The notes under the pieces: model-generated
The model's input: the letters and a program-made list of their open reading frames with translations, nothing else
Database searches by the model: none
What the model was told of the DNA's origin: nothing
Translations under genes and position numbers: made by a program
Assembly: GCF_001017435.1 (NCBI RefSeq)
Contig: NZ_CP011371.1
Location: 6,014,001-6,078,000, forward strand
DNA: 64,000 nucleotides
Reading direction: 5' to 3'
Origin: Caldimonas brevitalea
Lineage (GTDB): Bacteria > Pseudomonadota > Gammaproteobacteria > Burkholderiales > Burkholderiaceae_C
In this document: one piece after another, positions 26,001 to 33,803 of the stretch
Layout of the letters: every line of letters begins with the position of its first letter
Position numbering within the stretch: position 1 is the first letter of the stretch

Positions 26001-26630
26001 ATGCCGCATTCGCCCACGCACAAGTCTCGCTCGCGCCAGCGCATCCTGGCCAGTGCGCGCGAGTTGTTCTCCAACTATGGCTTCGAGGCCACGTCCATCG
26101 ACGCGGTGATGGCCCACTGCGGCCTCACACGCGGCGCCTTCTATGCGCACTTCGCGAGTAAAGGTGCGCTGTACCGGGAGGCCCTGGGGGACGGGGCCGT
26201 CGATGCCGGGCCGGTCGGCGACGTGAGCGAGGAACTCGACCGCTGGTTCCACGCTTGCCAGCCCCGCCCGGACTCGCTCGACACACCGAGCAGCGCGGCC
26301 CGATTCCTCGTCGCGGACATCGCCAGCGGCCACCCCGACGTACGCGCCGGGTATGGCCCGGCCTTCGAGGCGCTGGTGCAACGACTGGCAGAGGCAGCCG
26401 GCGATCCGACGGAGGACCGGGCCGCAGCGCTCGCGGCAGCCGCGATGGCGCTGGGCGCCTTTGCCGTTGCATCGACCGTAGACGACGCGGATCTCAAATC
26501 GCAGCTCGCGGCCACGTGCCGGGCGCAAGCGGAGCGGCTGTTGCGGCGCGACGACGTCGGTGACGAACGCCCCACCTTCTTCTGGTCACCGGACGCCCCG
26601 GCACGTCCGCACGCGCGTCGCATGCAGTGA
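26001..26630 (+). CDS. TetR/AcrR family regulator
   Basis: A 209-residue TetR repressor. The N-terminal helix-turn-helix reads RILASARELFSNYGFEATSIDAVMAHCGLTRGAFYAHFASKGALY. A ligand-binding helical domain follows with the usual low conservation. The alpha/beta-hydrolase gene starts 54 bp downstream on the same strand, and a perfect 20-bp palindrome (26639-26658) lies between them. The repressor therefore probably controls the hydrolase gene, which may metabolise or be induced by the same ligand. The ligand is unknown. Confidence 0.9.
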   Translation: MPHSPTHKSRSRQRILASARELFSNYGFEATSIDAVMAHCGLTRGAFYAHFASKGALYREALGDGAVDAGPVGDVSEELDRWFHACQPRPDSLDTPSSAARFLVADIASGHPDVRAGYGPAFEALVQRLAEAAGDPTEDRAAALAAAAMALGAFAVASTVDDADLKSQLAATCRAQAERLLRRDDVGDERPTFFWSPDAPARPHARRMQ

Positions 26631-26638
26631 TGCCGCAT

Positions 26639-26658
26639 CATATGTTCTTGAACATATG
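26639..26658. promoter_or_regulatory. Perfect palindrome, likely TetR operator
   Basis: CATATGTTC-TT-GAACATATG is a 9-bp perfect inverted repeat with a 2-bp spacer. It sits 8 bp after the TetR stop codon and 26 bp before the hydrolase ATG. AT-rich symmetric sites of this size in such a position are typical TetR operators. Confidence 0.7.
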
Positions 26659-26684
26659 GTCAGAGCCGCTAGCCTGCCCGGGCT

Positions 26685-27596
26685 ATGACGATGAAACTGA
26701 TGCGGATGCTGGTCCGCTCGCTCCCGCAGCGGCTGTCCTTCAAGCTGGTCGCGGCTCTCGCAACCCGAACCCAACGGCCGCCGCTCACGCCGGCACAGGC
26801 CGAGGCGCTCGCCCTCGCCACCCGCATCCGCGTCGGGCCCGAACGCCGCCACGTCGCGTGGCAATGGGGTGAGACGGGCCCGCTGGTGGTGCTGGTGCAC
26901 GGCTGGAACGGCCGGTCCGGGCAGATGGCGCCGCTGGCCGCTCACCTGGCCGCATGCGGCTTTCGTTGCATAGCGCTCGAGGTGACGGGGCACGGCGATG
27001 CACCGGGTCGACGCACGCGATGGCGCTGTTTCATCGACGAACCGGCCGAACTCGTGGCCGCCCTGCAAGGCGAGCCGGTGCATGCTGTCGTGGGGCATTC
27101 GGCCGGCGGCCTCGCCGCCATGGCCTCGCGCTCGCTGAAGGGGCTGCGCGCCCGCCGGTGGGTCTGCATCTGCTCGCCGTCGCACCCCTTTCCCCCGATC
27201 GACGTCGTGCGCAAAAAGCTGGACCCGCCTGCGGCCGTGGTGGACCTGTACCGTGAGCACATCGCGCAGCAGTTCACCACCACCTGGGCCGATCTTGCCG
27301 CCGGCCGGGCCTTCGCCGGCGCCGGACCAGAACTGCTGCTCCTGTACGACGAGGCCGACCGTGTTGTCGACCCCCTCGAGGGCGACCGCATCGCCCGCTG
27401 GTGCCCAGGTGCCCAGCTCGTCAAGACCACCGGACACGGGCACACCAAGGTGCTGGCGGCACCGGAGTTGAAAGAGAAGATCGCAGCCTTCCTGCTGGCC
27501 GAACCTCCTGCAGCGGGGTCGGCGCCGACGGACGGGGAGGCTCGCGATGCGGACATCGCCGCCCGAGGCGCGTCACTCGCCGCACCAGTGGTCTGA
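26685..27596 (+). CDS. Alpha/beta hydrolase
   Basis: A 303-residue serine hydrolase. The oxyanion motif VLVHGWNG is near residue 70, the nucleophile elbow GHSAGG near 140, an acidic residue in LLLYDEADRVVDP, and the catalytic His in TTGHGHTKVL near the C-terminus. The fold suggests an esterase or lipase acting on a small substrate. The N-terminus (MKLMRMLVRSLPQRLSFKLVAAL) is basic and amphipathic rather than a clear signal peptide. The gene follows a TetR regulator and a strong operator-like palindrome, so expression is probably ligand-induced. ATG 26691 is an alternative start. Confidence 0.87.
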   Translation: MTMKLMRMLVRSLPQRLSFKLVAALATRTQRPPLTPAQAEALALATRIRVGPERRHVAWQWGETGPLVVLVHGWNGRSGQMAPLAAHLAACGFRCIALEVTGHGDAPGRRTRWRCFIDEPAELVAALQGEPVHAVVGHSAGGLAAMASRSLKGLRARRWVCICSPSHPFPPIDVVRKKLDPPAAVVDLYREHIAQQFTTTWADLAAGRAFAGAGPELLLLYDEADRVVDPLEGDRIARWCPGAQLVKTTGHGHTKVLAAPELKEKIAAFLLAEPPAAGSAPTDGEARDADIAARGASLAAPVV

Positions 27597-27624
27597 CCGG
27601 CCACGCTGCAGGTCGGCCTGCGGC

Positions 27625-28023
27625 TCAAGCTCCACCGCAAAGGCCGGTCAGCTGCGTCTTGCGCCACTGACCCAGCCGGTCCAGCAACTGCATCAATGCA
27701 AGACCACGGTCGGTGAGGACATACACGACGTGACGGTCGCCGCGCCCGCTGGCGTGGCGCGCCGCAATGCCATGGTGGACAAACTGCGTCAGCTCACGGC
27801 TCAACGCCTTCTGCGTGATCGCGCCGATCTGCCGCTGCAAGGCGCGGAACCGCGTCGGGGCGCCGGCGAAGTACAGCGCCTCCAGCACGGGCATCGACCA
27901 ACGACCCGAGGCGAGCGCCGCCACACTCGCAATCTCGGCGGCGCACGAGGCGCCGCCACAGTAATCGAACCCGACCACCGGCGCCGGTTCCGGACTGGTT
28001 GCCGGCGGGATACCAGACGACAT
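27625..28023 (-). CDS. HxlR family transcriptional regulator
   Basis: A 132-residue winged-helix regulator of the HxlR/MarR-like type. Core segments are ASGRWSMPVLEALYFAGAPTRFRALQRQIGAITQKALSREL and YVLTDRGLALMQLLDRLGQW. The recognition helix carries an early Cys pair (YCGGASC) in its N-terminal arm, where HxlR proteins often sense electrophiles or oxidants. ATG 28023 has an AGGGG site. It diverges from the SnoaL-like gene with 58 bp between the starts, and is probably its regulator. Confidence 0.88.
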   Translation of the reverse strand: MSSGIPPATSPEPAPVVGFDYCGGASCAAEIASVAALASGRWSMPVLEALYFAGAPTRFRALQRQIGAITQKALSRELTQFVHHGIAARHASGRGDRHVVYVLTDRGLALMQLLDRLGQWRKTQLTGLCGGA

Positions 28024-28051
28024 GGCACGCCCCTTTTTGGAATGCTCCGGG

Positions 28052-28073
28052 CTCCACTCTAACCAGCCTGGAG
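28052..28073. promoter_or_regulatory. Inverted repeat between the hxlR-like and SnoaL-like genes
   Basis: CTCCA (28052-28056) and TGGAG (28069-28073) form a 5-bp inverted repeat with a 12-bp spacer in the 58-bp divergent promoter region. Position rather than strength makes it a candidate HxlR site. Confidence 0.3.
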
Positions 28074-28081
28074 TTCCGTGT

Positions 28082-28657
28082 ATGTCCGACACCTCCCGCC
28101 CTCACACCTCCCGGCCCAACAGGGCCTTCGACATCCTGACCGCGACCGAACTGCCGCATGACCAAGTCGGCGACGCCACCGAGCGATGGGACGTGCTCGA
28201 CGCCTTGCACCGCTTCGCGGCGGGACAGGACCTGAAAGACTGGGCGCTGTTCGCCTCGGCCTTCGCCGACGACGCCCAACTCGACTTCACGCAGCCCGCG
28301 GCCAGGCTCGGTGCGCAATTGCCCGTGCTGCGCGGGCGCGGCGACATCGTCGCGGCCATCACCGCCGCAGTGCAGGGGCTGGACACCACCCACAGCGTCT
28401 CCAATGCGCGCATCTGGGTCGAAGGCCGCCACGCGCAACTGCTCGCGCTCGTCGAGGCTCAGCACCTCCCTGCAGGCGACCACAGCCGTCACCTGTTGCT
28501 CAAAAACTTCTACCGTGTGCGGCTGCATGCAGGCGAAGGCAGGCAGTGGGCGATGACACATGTGCGGATCGACAACGCGTGGATGACCGGCGATGCCTCC
28601 GTGTTGTTCCCGGACGTCCGCGGCCGTGACCGCCCTGCCCCGACCGCAACTTGTTAA
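28082..28657 (+). CDS. SnoaL-like (NTF2-fold) protein
   Basis: A 191-residue protein with an NTF2-like cone fold of the SnoaL/nuclear-transport-factor-2 type. The segment DVLDALHRFAAGQDLKDWALFASAFADDAQLDF is the diagnostic N-terminal helix pair and first strand, followed by GRGDIVAAITAAVQGLDTTHSVSNARIWV and NFYRVRLHAGEGRQWAMTHVRIDNAWMTGD. Members are isomerases, dehydratases or binding proteins; no catalytic dyad can be assigned with confidence. It is transcribed divergently from an HxlR regulator. ATG 28082 is preferred over the frame start at 28022, which overlaps the divergent gene. Confidence 0.82.
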   Translation: MSDTSRPHTSRPNRAFDILTATELPHDQVGDATERWDVLDALHRFAAGQDLKDWALFASAFADDAQLDFTQPAARLGAQLPVLRGRGDIVAAITAAVQGLDTTHSVSNARIWVEGRHAQLLALVEAQHLPAGDHSRHLLLKNFYRVRLHAGEGRQWAMTHVRIDNAWMTGDASVLFPDVRGRDRPAPTATC

Positions 28658-28946
28658 GGGACGCGACCCAAAGCGGTAGACGTCTTGCACTCATGTCCCC
28701 GAGTTCTGCAGCCCTCTTTTCACGTCTTACTTGTGTCTCACAGAAAGCAAAGTTTCATAAGTTTGCTGATTCGGTCGCCCCCACAGCAAACGACACATCT
28801 GGTGACGAACAACCCGGTTGAGTACAAGCGCCGCGGAGGGCCCCTTGGCAGCATCCGCCTCCGCCCGACCCGCCTCACCGCGTGACGGGCAAGCAAGGCG
28901 GCACGTGACAGCGGCCGCACGCAAGAGCATTCACCAGGGAGAGTCC

Positions 28947-29846
28947 ATGAGTCGCCACATCTCGGCGACCGCGGCGTTGCGCAAGCGCGCACTCGCGGCC
29001 GCCCTCTGCCTCGCCGGACTGGCGTGGGCGCAAAGCGTCCAGGCGGGGTCGTTCACCACCACCTACCGCAACGGTTCCAACTGCAGCAGCACCTACAACA
29101 TCAAAGGTGTCGAGCCCGACGACGGCAACCGCCACCCGGTGTTCCTGTATTTCGTCGGCACATCAGAGCAGTACGACAACGCCAGCGCGATGGCCGCGGT
29201 CCGCCAGATGACCGCCAAAGGCTTCGTGGCGGCGACGGTCCAATACCCCAACGCCACCTTCGGGCATTGCGGCACGCTCGGCGAGCGTGCCAGCTGCGCC
29301 TTCGATGCCAGCAGTGCCTACAGCGCCATCACGCAGCTGTGCTCGCGCGCGGCTGCCGATTGCAGCAAGGGCGTGGTGGTCGGCGGTTTCAGCCAGGGCT
29401 CGATCATCGCCACATTGGCCAAGAACTATGACGACCGGGTGGTCGCTGCCTGGGGCATGGGCACGCACATCACCTATGCCGTCTACAACCTGGCCGCCTG
29501 TATGGCCGACGGCCAGCACCGGCTGCCTTCGAGCCGCCTGCGCATCGTCAACGGCGAACTGGATTACTACGGCGGCGACGTCCCGGCCGGCCGCAACCAG
29601 GCCCAGCAGGTGACCGGCCGCCCCTGCGCGTCGAACGAGTACCACTGCCTGGGCCCGGACGGCAGCGGCTTCCGCGTGGTGCGCAACGTCGAAGTGCAAG
29701 ACGGCCAGGCCGACCACTGCTACATGCGTGCGACCGGCGCCTGCCGCAGCGGACAAGACCGCAACGACCCCGGCTGGGAAAGCGGCAGCGAGGACTGGGG
29801 CTTGCCGGCGGCGCTGAACTGGCTGAACCAGTTCGTGTCGCACTGA
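28947..29846 (+). CDS. Secreted alpha/beta hydrolase (esterase/cutinase-like)
   Basis: A 299-residue exported hydrolase. A signal peptide (ALAAALCLAGLAWAQSVQA, cleavage about residue 32) is followed by a catalytic domain with nucleophile Ser in VVVGGFSQGSIIATLA and an acidic residue region in RIVNGELDYYGGD. At least eight cysteines lie in the mature part (NCSSTY, GHCGTLGERASC, LCSRAAADC, YHCLG), which indicates several disulfides and extracellular stability. A late His (ADHCYMR) may complete the triad. The substrate is likely an ester, possibly a polyester or cuticular lipid, but that is not proven. ATG 28947 has GGGAGA 5 bp upstream. Confidence 0.83.
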   Translation: MSRHISATAALRKRALAAALCLAGLAWAQSVQAGSFTTTYRNGSNCSSTYNIKGVEPDDGNRHPVFLYFVGTSEQYDNASAMAAVRQMTAKGFVAATVQYPNATFGHCGTLGERASCAFDASSAYSAITQLCSRAAADCSKGVVVGGFSQGSIIATLAKNYDDRVVAAWGMGTHITYAVYNLAACMADGQHRLPSSRLRIVNGELDYYGGDVPAGRNQAQQVTGRPCASNEYHCLGPDGSGFRVVRNVEVQDGQADHCYMRATGACRSGQDRNDPGWESGSEDWGLPAALNWLNQFVSH

Positions 29847-29868
29847 GCACCCGCGACTGGGCATCCGC

Positions 29869-30498
29869 ATGGCCATCCTGTTCCTGCGCCCGACCCGCAA
29901 GTACCGTCGCCGACGGCTGCAGGTTGCCGCTGCGGCACTGACCGCAGCCGCCGCATGGCAGGTGGCCAGCCTCCTGCTGCCCGAGCCGGAGCGCTTGCCG
30001 TCCGCGAGCGCCACGCCCCTGCGGACCCGTGTCACGCCACGCCCGCCCGAGCCCTCACCGCCCCGGCAGATCGAACCGCTCGCCCCATCGCTTCACCGCC
30101 GTGAAGCCACAGCGCCGCTCCTGCCGGCGGCCCGCGCTGTCGACGTGACCGAAGCGCCGTGGCGGCAGACGAATCCCCTGGTCGAGCCGGAGATGCTGAC
30201 GGTGCGGCGCTTCCTCGCCGCGCAAGAGTTTCTGCGTGAAGTCCCGTTGCAGCCTTCGGGGCCGGGCGCCTACACCGTGCGCTCGGTACCGCCCAACAGC
30301 GTCTACGCACGGCTCGGGTTGCGGCCGGGGGATGTGATCCACTCGCTGGACACCTCCCACGACACAAACGTCGGCGACGGCTCGCTGGACGATGTGATGC
30401 AGCAGACCACGATGGAGATGCAGGTGCAACGCGCCGGCCGGGCGGTCACCCTGCGGTTGCGGCTGGATGTCGAGGACGGCGTCGGTCATGGCCACTAG
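29869..30498 (+). CDS. GspC-like/PDZ-domain membrane protein
   Basis: A 209-residue protein with one N-terminal membrane helix (about residues 18-37), a proline-rich periplasmic linker (RPPEPSPPRQIEPLAPS) and a C-terminal PDZ-like domain. That domain reads YTVRSVPPNSVYARLGLRPGDVIHSLDT, the pattern seen at the end of type II secretion GspC proteins. No other secretion gene is nearby, so it may be a stand-alone anchor or an unrelated PDZ protein. It starts 22 bp after the secreted hydrolase, probably in the same transcript, and overlaps the AraC regulator start by 11 bp. Confidence 0.7.
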   Translation: MAILFLRPTRKYRRRRLQVAAAALTAAAAWQVASLLLPEPERLPSASATPLRTRVTPRPPEPSPPRQIEPLAPSLHRREATAPLLPAARAVDVTEAPWRQTNPLVEPEMLTVRRFLAAQEFLREVPLQPSGPGAYTVRSVPPNSVYARLGLRPGDVIHSLDTSHDTNVGDGSLDDVMQQTTMEMQVQRAGRAVTLRLRLDVEDGVGHGH

Positions 30499-31390
30499 CG
30501 CGGCACAGTCGCCCCTGCCGTGCGCCGCTTCGCCGGCAGCGATGCCGTCGGGCGAGGAGCACCTCGGCGCCAGCGCCCCCCACTGCGCGAAGTTCTACGC
30601 CGCACGCGTCGCGCAGCCACATGCCGTGATCGACGCTGCCGCGCCACGGGATCACCTGTATCGCCTCGGCGCACACGGCTTCATCTTCACCAGCGCCGGC
30701 TTCTGCAGCACGCACACCCAGCGCCATGCCGCGACCTTGTTGATCTCCGCCACGGGGCGCAGCTTCGAACTGCGGGTCGGCACACGGCGCATCCACGCTG
30801 CCGCCGCTTTCGTGCCGCCTCTGACCGCACGCTCGCTGCACGCCGTCGACGCTGCTTTGGTCAGTGTCAACGTGACACCGCTGCACGACAGCTTCGCCCA
30901 CCTGGCCTGCATCCCGGCGCCGTCGGCCTTGGACTGGGGCGCCTTCGCACCGCTGCAGCCGTCGCTGCAGGCGGCTTACGAAGGCCGGCTCGAGCTCCGG
31001 GACGCGCCGGCACTGTTCGCGTCGACCTTGCAGTGCTTGTGGGCCCACCTGCCGGTGCCGTCTCCGCGGATCACGGAGCACCTGTTGCGGGCGCGTGAAC
31101 TGGTGCACACGCGGGGCTATGCGAGCCTGCGTGAGATGGCGTGCGAGATGCACCTGTCGGAAGACCAGACCTCGCGGGTGGTGGCACGCGCGCTCGGCAT
31201 CCCGTTGAAGAGCTACTTGGCCTGGGACAAGATGCTGGCGGCCTGCGAATGGATCTGGCGGCACAAGCCGCTGACCGAGGTGGCCCATCTCGCCGGGTAC
31301 CACGACCTCGCGCATTTGACGCGCTCCTTCCGACGCCAGTTCGGCGCGCCACCGTCGTACTTTCGCGACCGCACCCGGGTGTACTTCTGA
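30488..31390 (+). CDS. AraC family transcriptional regulator
   Basis: A 300-residue regulator. The C-terminal ~100 residues form the double helix-turn-helix (LREMACEMHLSEDQTSRVVARALGIPLKSYLAWDKMLAACEWI then TEVAHLAGYHDLAHLTRSFRRQFGAPPSYF). The N-terminal ~180 residues resemble a cupin-type sensing domain (HLYRLGAHGFIFTSAGFCSTHTQRHAATLLI). The start overlaps the stop of the PDZ gene. It may control the hydrolase-PDZ pair, which is inference from position only. Confidence 0.88.
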   Translation: MATSAAQSPLPCAASPAAMPSGEEHLGASAPHCAKFYAARVAQPHAVIDAAAPRDHLYRLGAHGFIFTSAGFCSTHTQRHAATLLISATGRSFELRVGTRRIHAAAAFVPPLTARSLHAVDAALVSVNVTPLHDSFAHLACIPAPSALDWGAFAPLQPSLQAAYEGRLELRDAPALFASTLQCLWAHLPVPSPRITEHLLRARELVHTRGYASLREMACEMHLSEDQTSRVVARALGIPLKSYLAWDKMLAACEWIWRHKPLTEVAHLAGYHDLAHLTRSFRRQFGAPPSYFRDRTRVYF

Positions 31391-31710
31391 CGGTCGGCTT
31401 GTGTCGGAAAAATCCCTACATCGCCACCCCGCCAAAGTGACAAAGAACGCCAAGCTGCGCTGATGTTGCGCAGCCTTGCGCAAGCCCACAATTCCGCCTG
31501 TTCGCAACGAGTGTTCAACGCATAGACGCAAGGTCTGTCACCGCTCGCTTTGCGGGGTATAGGCAGTACTTACGAATTCCGTCGCATCGCTCCGCTCGAT
31601 GCCCTTGCCTGAGTCGCGTTCCCCCGCCTTTTTTTCCGGCTGCTCTGCATGCCTGGTCATCGACCGGCGTGCCGGGGTAGTGCCCAGAACCGTACTCAGG
31701 AAGCAATACC
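31391..31710. other. Intergenic region upstream of the GH39-like gene
   Basis: This 320-bp stretch has lower GC than its surroundings and no supported gene. It holds a 19-bp imperfect palindrome (31402-31420, listed separately). Confidence 0.4.
31402..31420. promoter_or_regulatory. Imperfect palindrome upstream of the GH39-like gene
   Basis: TGTCGGAAAAATCCCTACA. The half-sites TGTCGGA and TGTAGGG (on the other strand) differ at two positions. It is 290 bp upstream of the GTG start and is a candidate activator site for a surface-glycan gene. Confidence 0.35.
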
Positions 31711-33657
31711 GTGTCTTCGAACATCAATCAACGTTGGGTCCCCATTCTGTCCGCTGTGTGTGCAGCCCTGTTGACCGCCTGTGGCGGCGGCGGCGGCGGC
31801 GATGACGCGGCGCAAGACGCTGGTGCCGATCTGCCGGCCGTCATCTCCACCTCGCCCGAGGTCGCCGTCACCGACACCGACACCGACACCGACACCCAAG
31901 AGGGTGCGACCACGCCGGATGCGGCCGAGGCCATCGAAACCGCCGCATCGGCCACGTCCGTCATCACCCTGCCCGCCCAAGGCGGCAGCTCGGTGCAGAG
32001 CACCCGGCTGGTCACGGCGTCGATGGAAGAGAGCTTCAGCTACACCGCGCCGGGCTGGAAGCTCAACATGTGGGGCAGCCCGATGGCGACCGCCCGCGCC
32101 AGCCGCGAAACCCGCGTCGGCTACACGCACGGCGGCACCGCGTCGCAACACTTCCAGATGACCAGCAAGGGCGGCGGCGACGCCCACCTGACCTACCCGT
32201 ATGCCTTTGCCAAGGGCAAGACCTATCGCTCGACGCTGTGGGTGCGCACCGATGTGCCCACCAACGTGACGGTGCAGATGCGCCGCGACGCGCCGCCGTG
32301 GGACGCCTTCGGCACCAAGACCATCCAGGCCAACTCGACCTGGCAGAAGGTCGAGATCACCGGCACCTATCCGGGCACCACGAGCGGCACGCTGCGCGTC
32401 GCGTCGGGCACCCCCGGCGCGAACCTGTGGATCGACGACGTCACCATCGAACAGCTGGAGTTCAACGACCTGGCCCCGTTCAGCACTGCGCCGATCCCCG
32501 ACACGCTGTTCGGCATGCACGTCAACAAGCTGGGCGTGCACCAGAACTACCCGAAGGTCGGCCACCACGTGGTGCGGCTGTGGAACACCGGCACCACCTG
32601 GCGTGACCTGGAGCCGAGCCGTGGCGTGTGGTCGTGGGCGACCGGCACCGGCGGCGGCAAGCGCCTGGACATGTACGTCGACTTCGTCAAGCGCAACGAT
32701 CCGAACGCGGCCATCCTGTACACGCTGGGCCAGACGCCGCTGTGGGCCTCCAGCACCCCCTCGGTGAAGGGCCTGTACGGCTACGGCGCGGCGGGTGCGC
32801 CCACCAACATGAACGACTGGCGCAACTATGTGCGCGAGGTGGCACGCCGCTACGCGGGCAAGATCAAGTACTTCGAGCTGTGGAACGAGCCTGACTACCA
32901 GCCGCACTACAACGGCACCATGCAGCAGATGGTCGAGATGGCCCGCATCGCCCACGAGGAAGTGAAGGCGGTCGACCCGACCAACGTGGTGGTGTCGCCC
33001 GGTGTCACGACCGGCCAGGGCATGGGCTTCCTGAACAACTTCCTGGCGGCCGGTGGCGGTGCTCACGTGGACAACATCGGCTACCACTGGTACTTCAGCA
33101 CCTCGCCCGAGAAGATCGCCGCGTCGATCGGCAACGTGCGCCAGATGATGAACAACTACGGCGTGGGCAACAAGCCGCTGTGGAACACGGAAGGCGCGCC
33201 GGGTTGCGATGCGCTGACCACCACCTGCGAGACCTTCGTGCCGACCCTGCAGCAGAAGCGTTCGTCGACGGCGCGTGCGCTGATGATCATGTGGGCCAAG
33301 GGTGTCAGCAACTTCAACTACCACATCTGGGAGAGCGGTGACCCGCTGGCCAAATTGGTGGAGTCGGACTACCTGACCCCGACCGAAGCGTCGAAGGCCT
33401 ACACCGCGATGGTGGGCTGGATGCGCGGTGCCCAACTGGTCGACGCCTATGCTCTGAACAACCAGATCTACGTGTTCAAGCTGCAGCGTGGCACCGAGCA
33501 CCAGTATGTGCTGTGGTCGACGGTCGAGGGCCAGCAGGTGCAACTGCCGGACGCCTGGACGGTTTCCACCGTCGCGACGCTGATGGGCACCTCGTCCGCC
33601 CTGCCGGCCTCGCGTCAGATCACGCTGGGTCTGGAGCCGGTGCTGCTGCGCCGCTGA
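31711..33657 (+). CDS. GH39-like glycoside hydrolase lipoprotein
   Basis: A 648-residue lipoprotein. The signal ILSAVCAALLTAC has its lipobox at residues 21-24 and a polyglycine run after it. A Thr/Asp-rich linker with (DT)n repeats follows, then a beta-sandwich carbohydrate-binding-like domain (about 110-250; SYTAPGWKLNMWGSPMA, GANLWIDDVTIEQL). The C-terminal TIM barrel resembles GH39/PslG. The proposed acid/base is Glu393 in FELWNEPDY and the nucleophile Glu494 in LWNTEGAPG. It probably cleaves a secreted exopolysaccharide at the outer membrane. GTG 31711 has AGGAAG upstream. The glycan locus begins 2 kb downstream. A strong terminator follows. Confidence 0.85.
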   Translation: MSSNINQRWVPILSAVCAALLTACGGGGGGDDAAQDAGADLPAVISTSPEVAVTDTDTDTDTQEGATTPDAAEAIETAASATSVITLPAQGGSSVQSTRLVTASMEESFSYTAPGWKLNMWGSPMATARASRETRVGYTHGGTASQHFQMTSKGGGDAHLTYPYAFAKGKTYRSTLWVRTDVPTNVTVQMRRDAPPWDAFGTKTIQANSTWQKVEITGTYPGTTSGTLRVASGTPGANLWIDDVTIEQLEFNDLAPFSTAPIPDTLFGMHVNKLGVHQNYPKVGHHVVRLWNTGTTWRDLEPSRGVWSWATGTGGGKRLDMYVDFVKRNDPNAAILYTLGQTPLWASSTPSVKGLYGYGAAGAPTNMNDWRNYVREVARRYAGKIKYFELWNEPDYQPHYNGTMQQMVEMARIAHEEVKAVDPTNVVVSPGVTTGQGMGFLNNFLAAGGGAHVDNIGYHWYFSTSPEKIAASIGNVRQMMNNYGVGNKPLWNTEGAPGCDALTTTCETFVPTLQQKRSSTARALMIMWAKGVSNFNYHIWESGDPLAKLVESDYLTPTEASKAYTAMVGWMRGAQLVDAYALNNQIYVFKLQRGTEHQYVLWSTVEGQQVQLPDAWTVSTVATLMGTSSALPASRQITLGLEPVLLRR

Positions 33658-33698
33658 GCATGACCCCGGGCTGCGCAGGCAGTCCGACCCAGCCTTCT

Positions 33699-33730
33699 AA
33701 AGGCCCGCCACCCGAGTGGCGGGCCTTTTT
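33699..33730 (+). terminator. Rho-independent terminator after the GH39-like gene
   Basis: AAGGCCCGCCAC (33700-33711), loop CCGA, GTGGCGGGCCTT (33716-33727), followed by T's. A strong 12-bp stem with a T-tail. Confidence 0.93.
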
Positions 33731-33803
33731 CATGGGCGGGCAGGCATCGTGCGCCACGCCTCTCGTCCCGTGGCACGAGGGGCGCGGTGTCGGACGCCAC
33801 CCG

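Noticed and set aside
31860..31905. Tandem GACACC repeats as a functional DNA repeat
   Set aside because: They simply encode the Asp-Thr linker of the GH39-like lipoprotein and match its coding frame.
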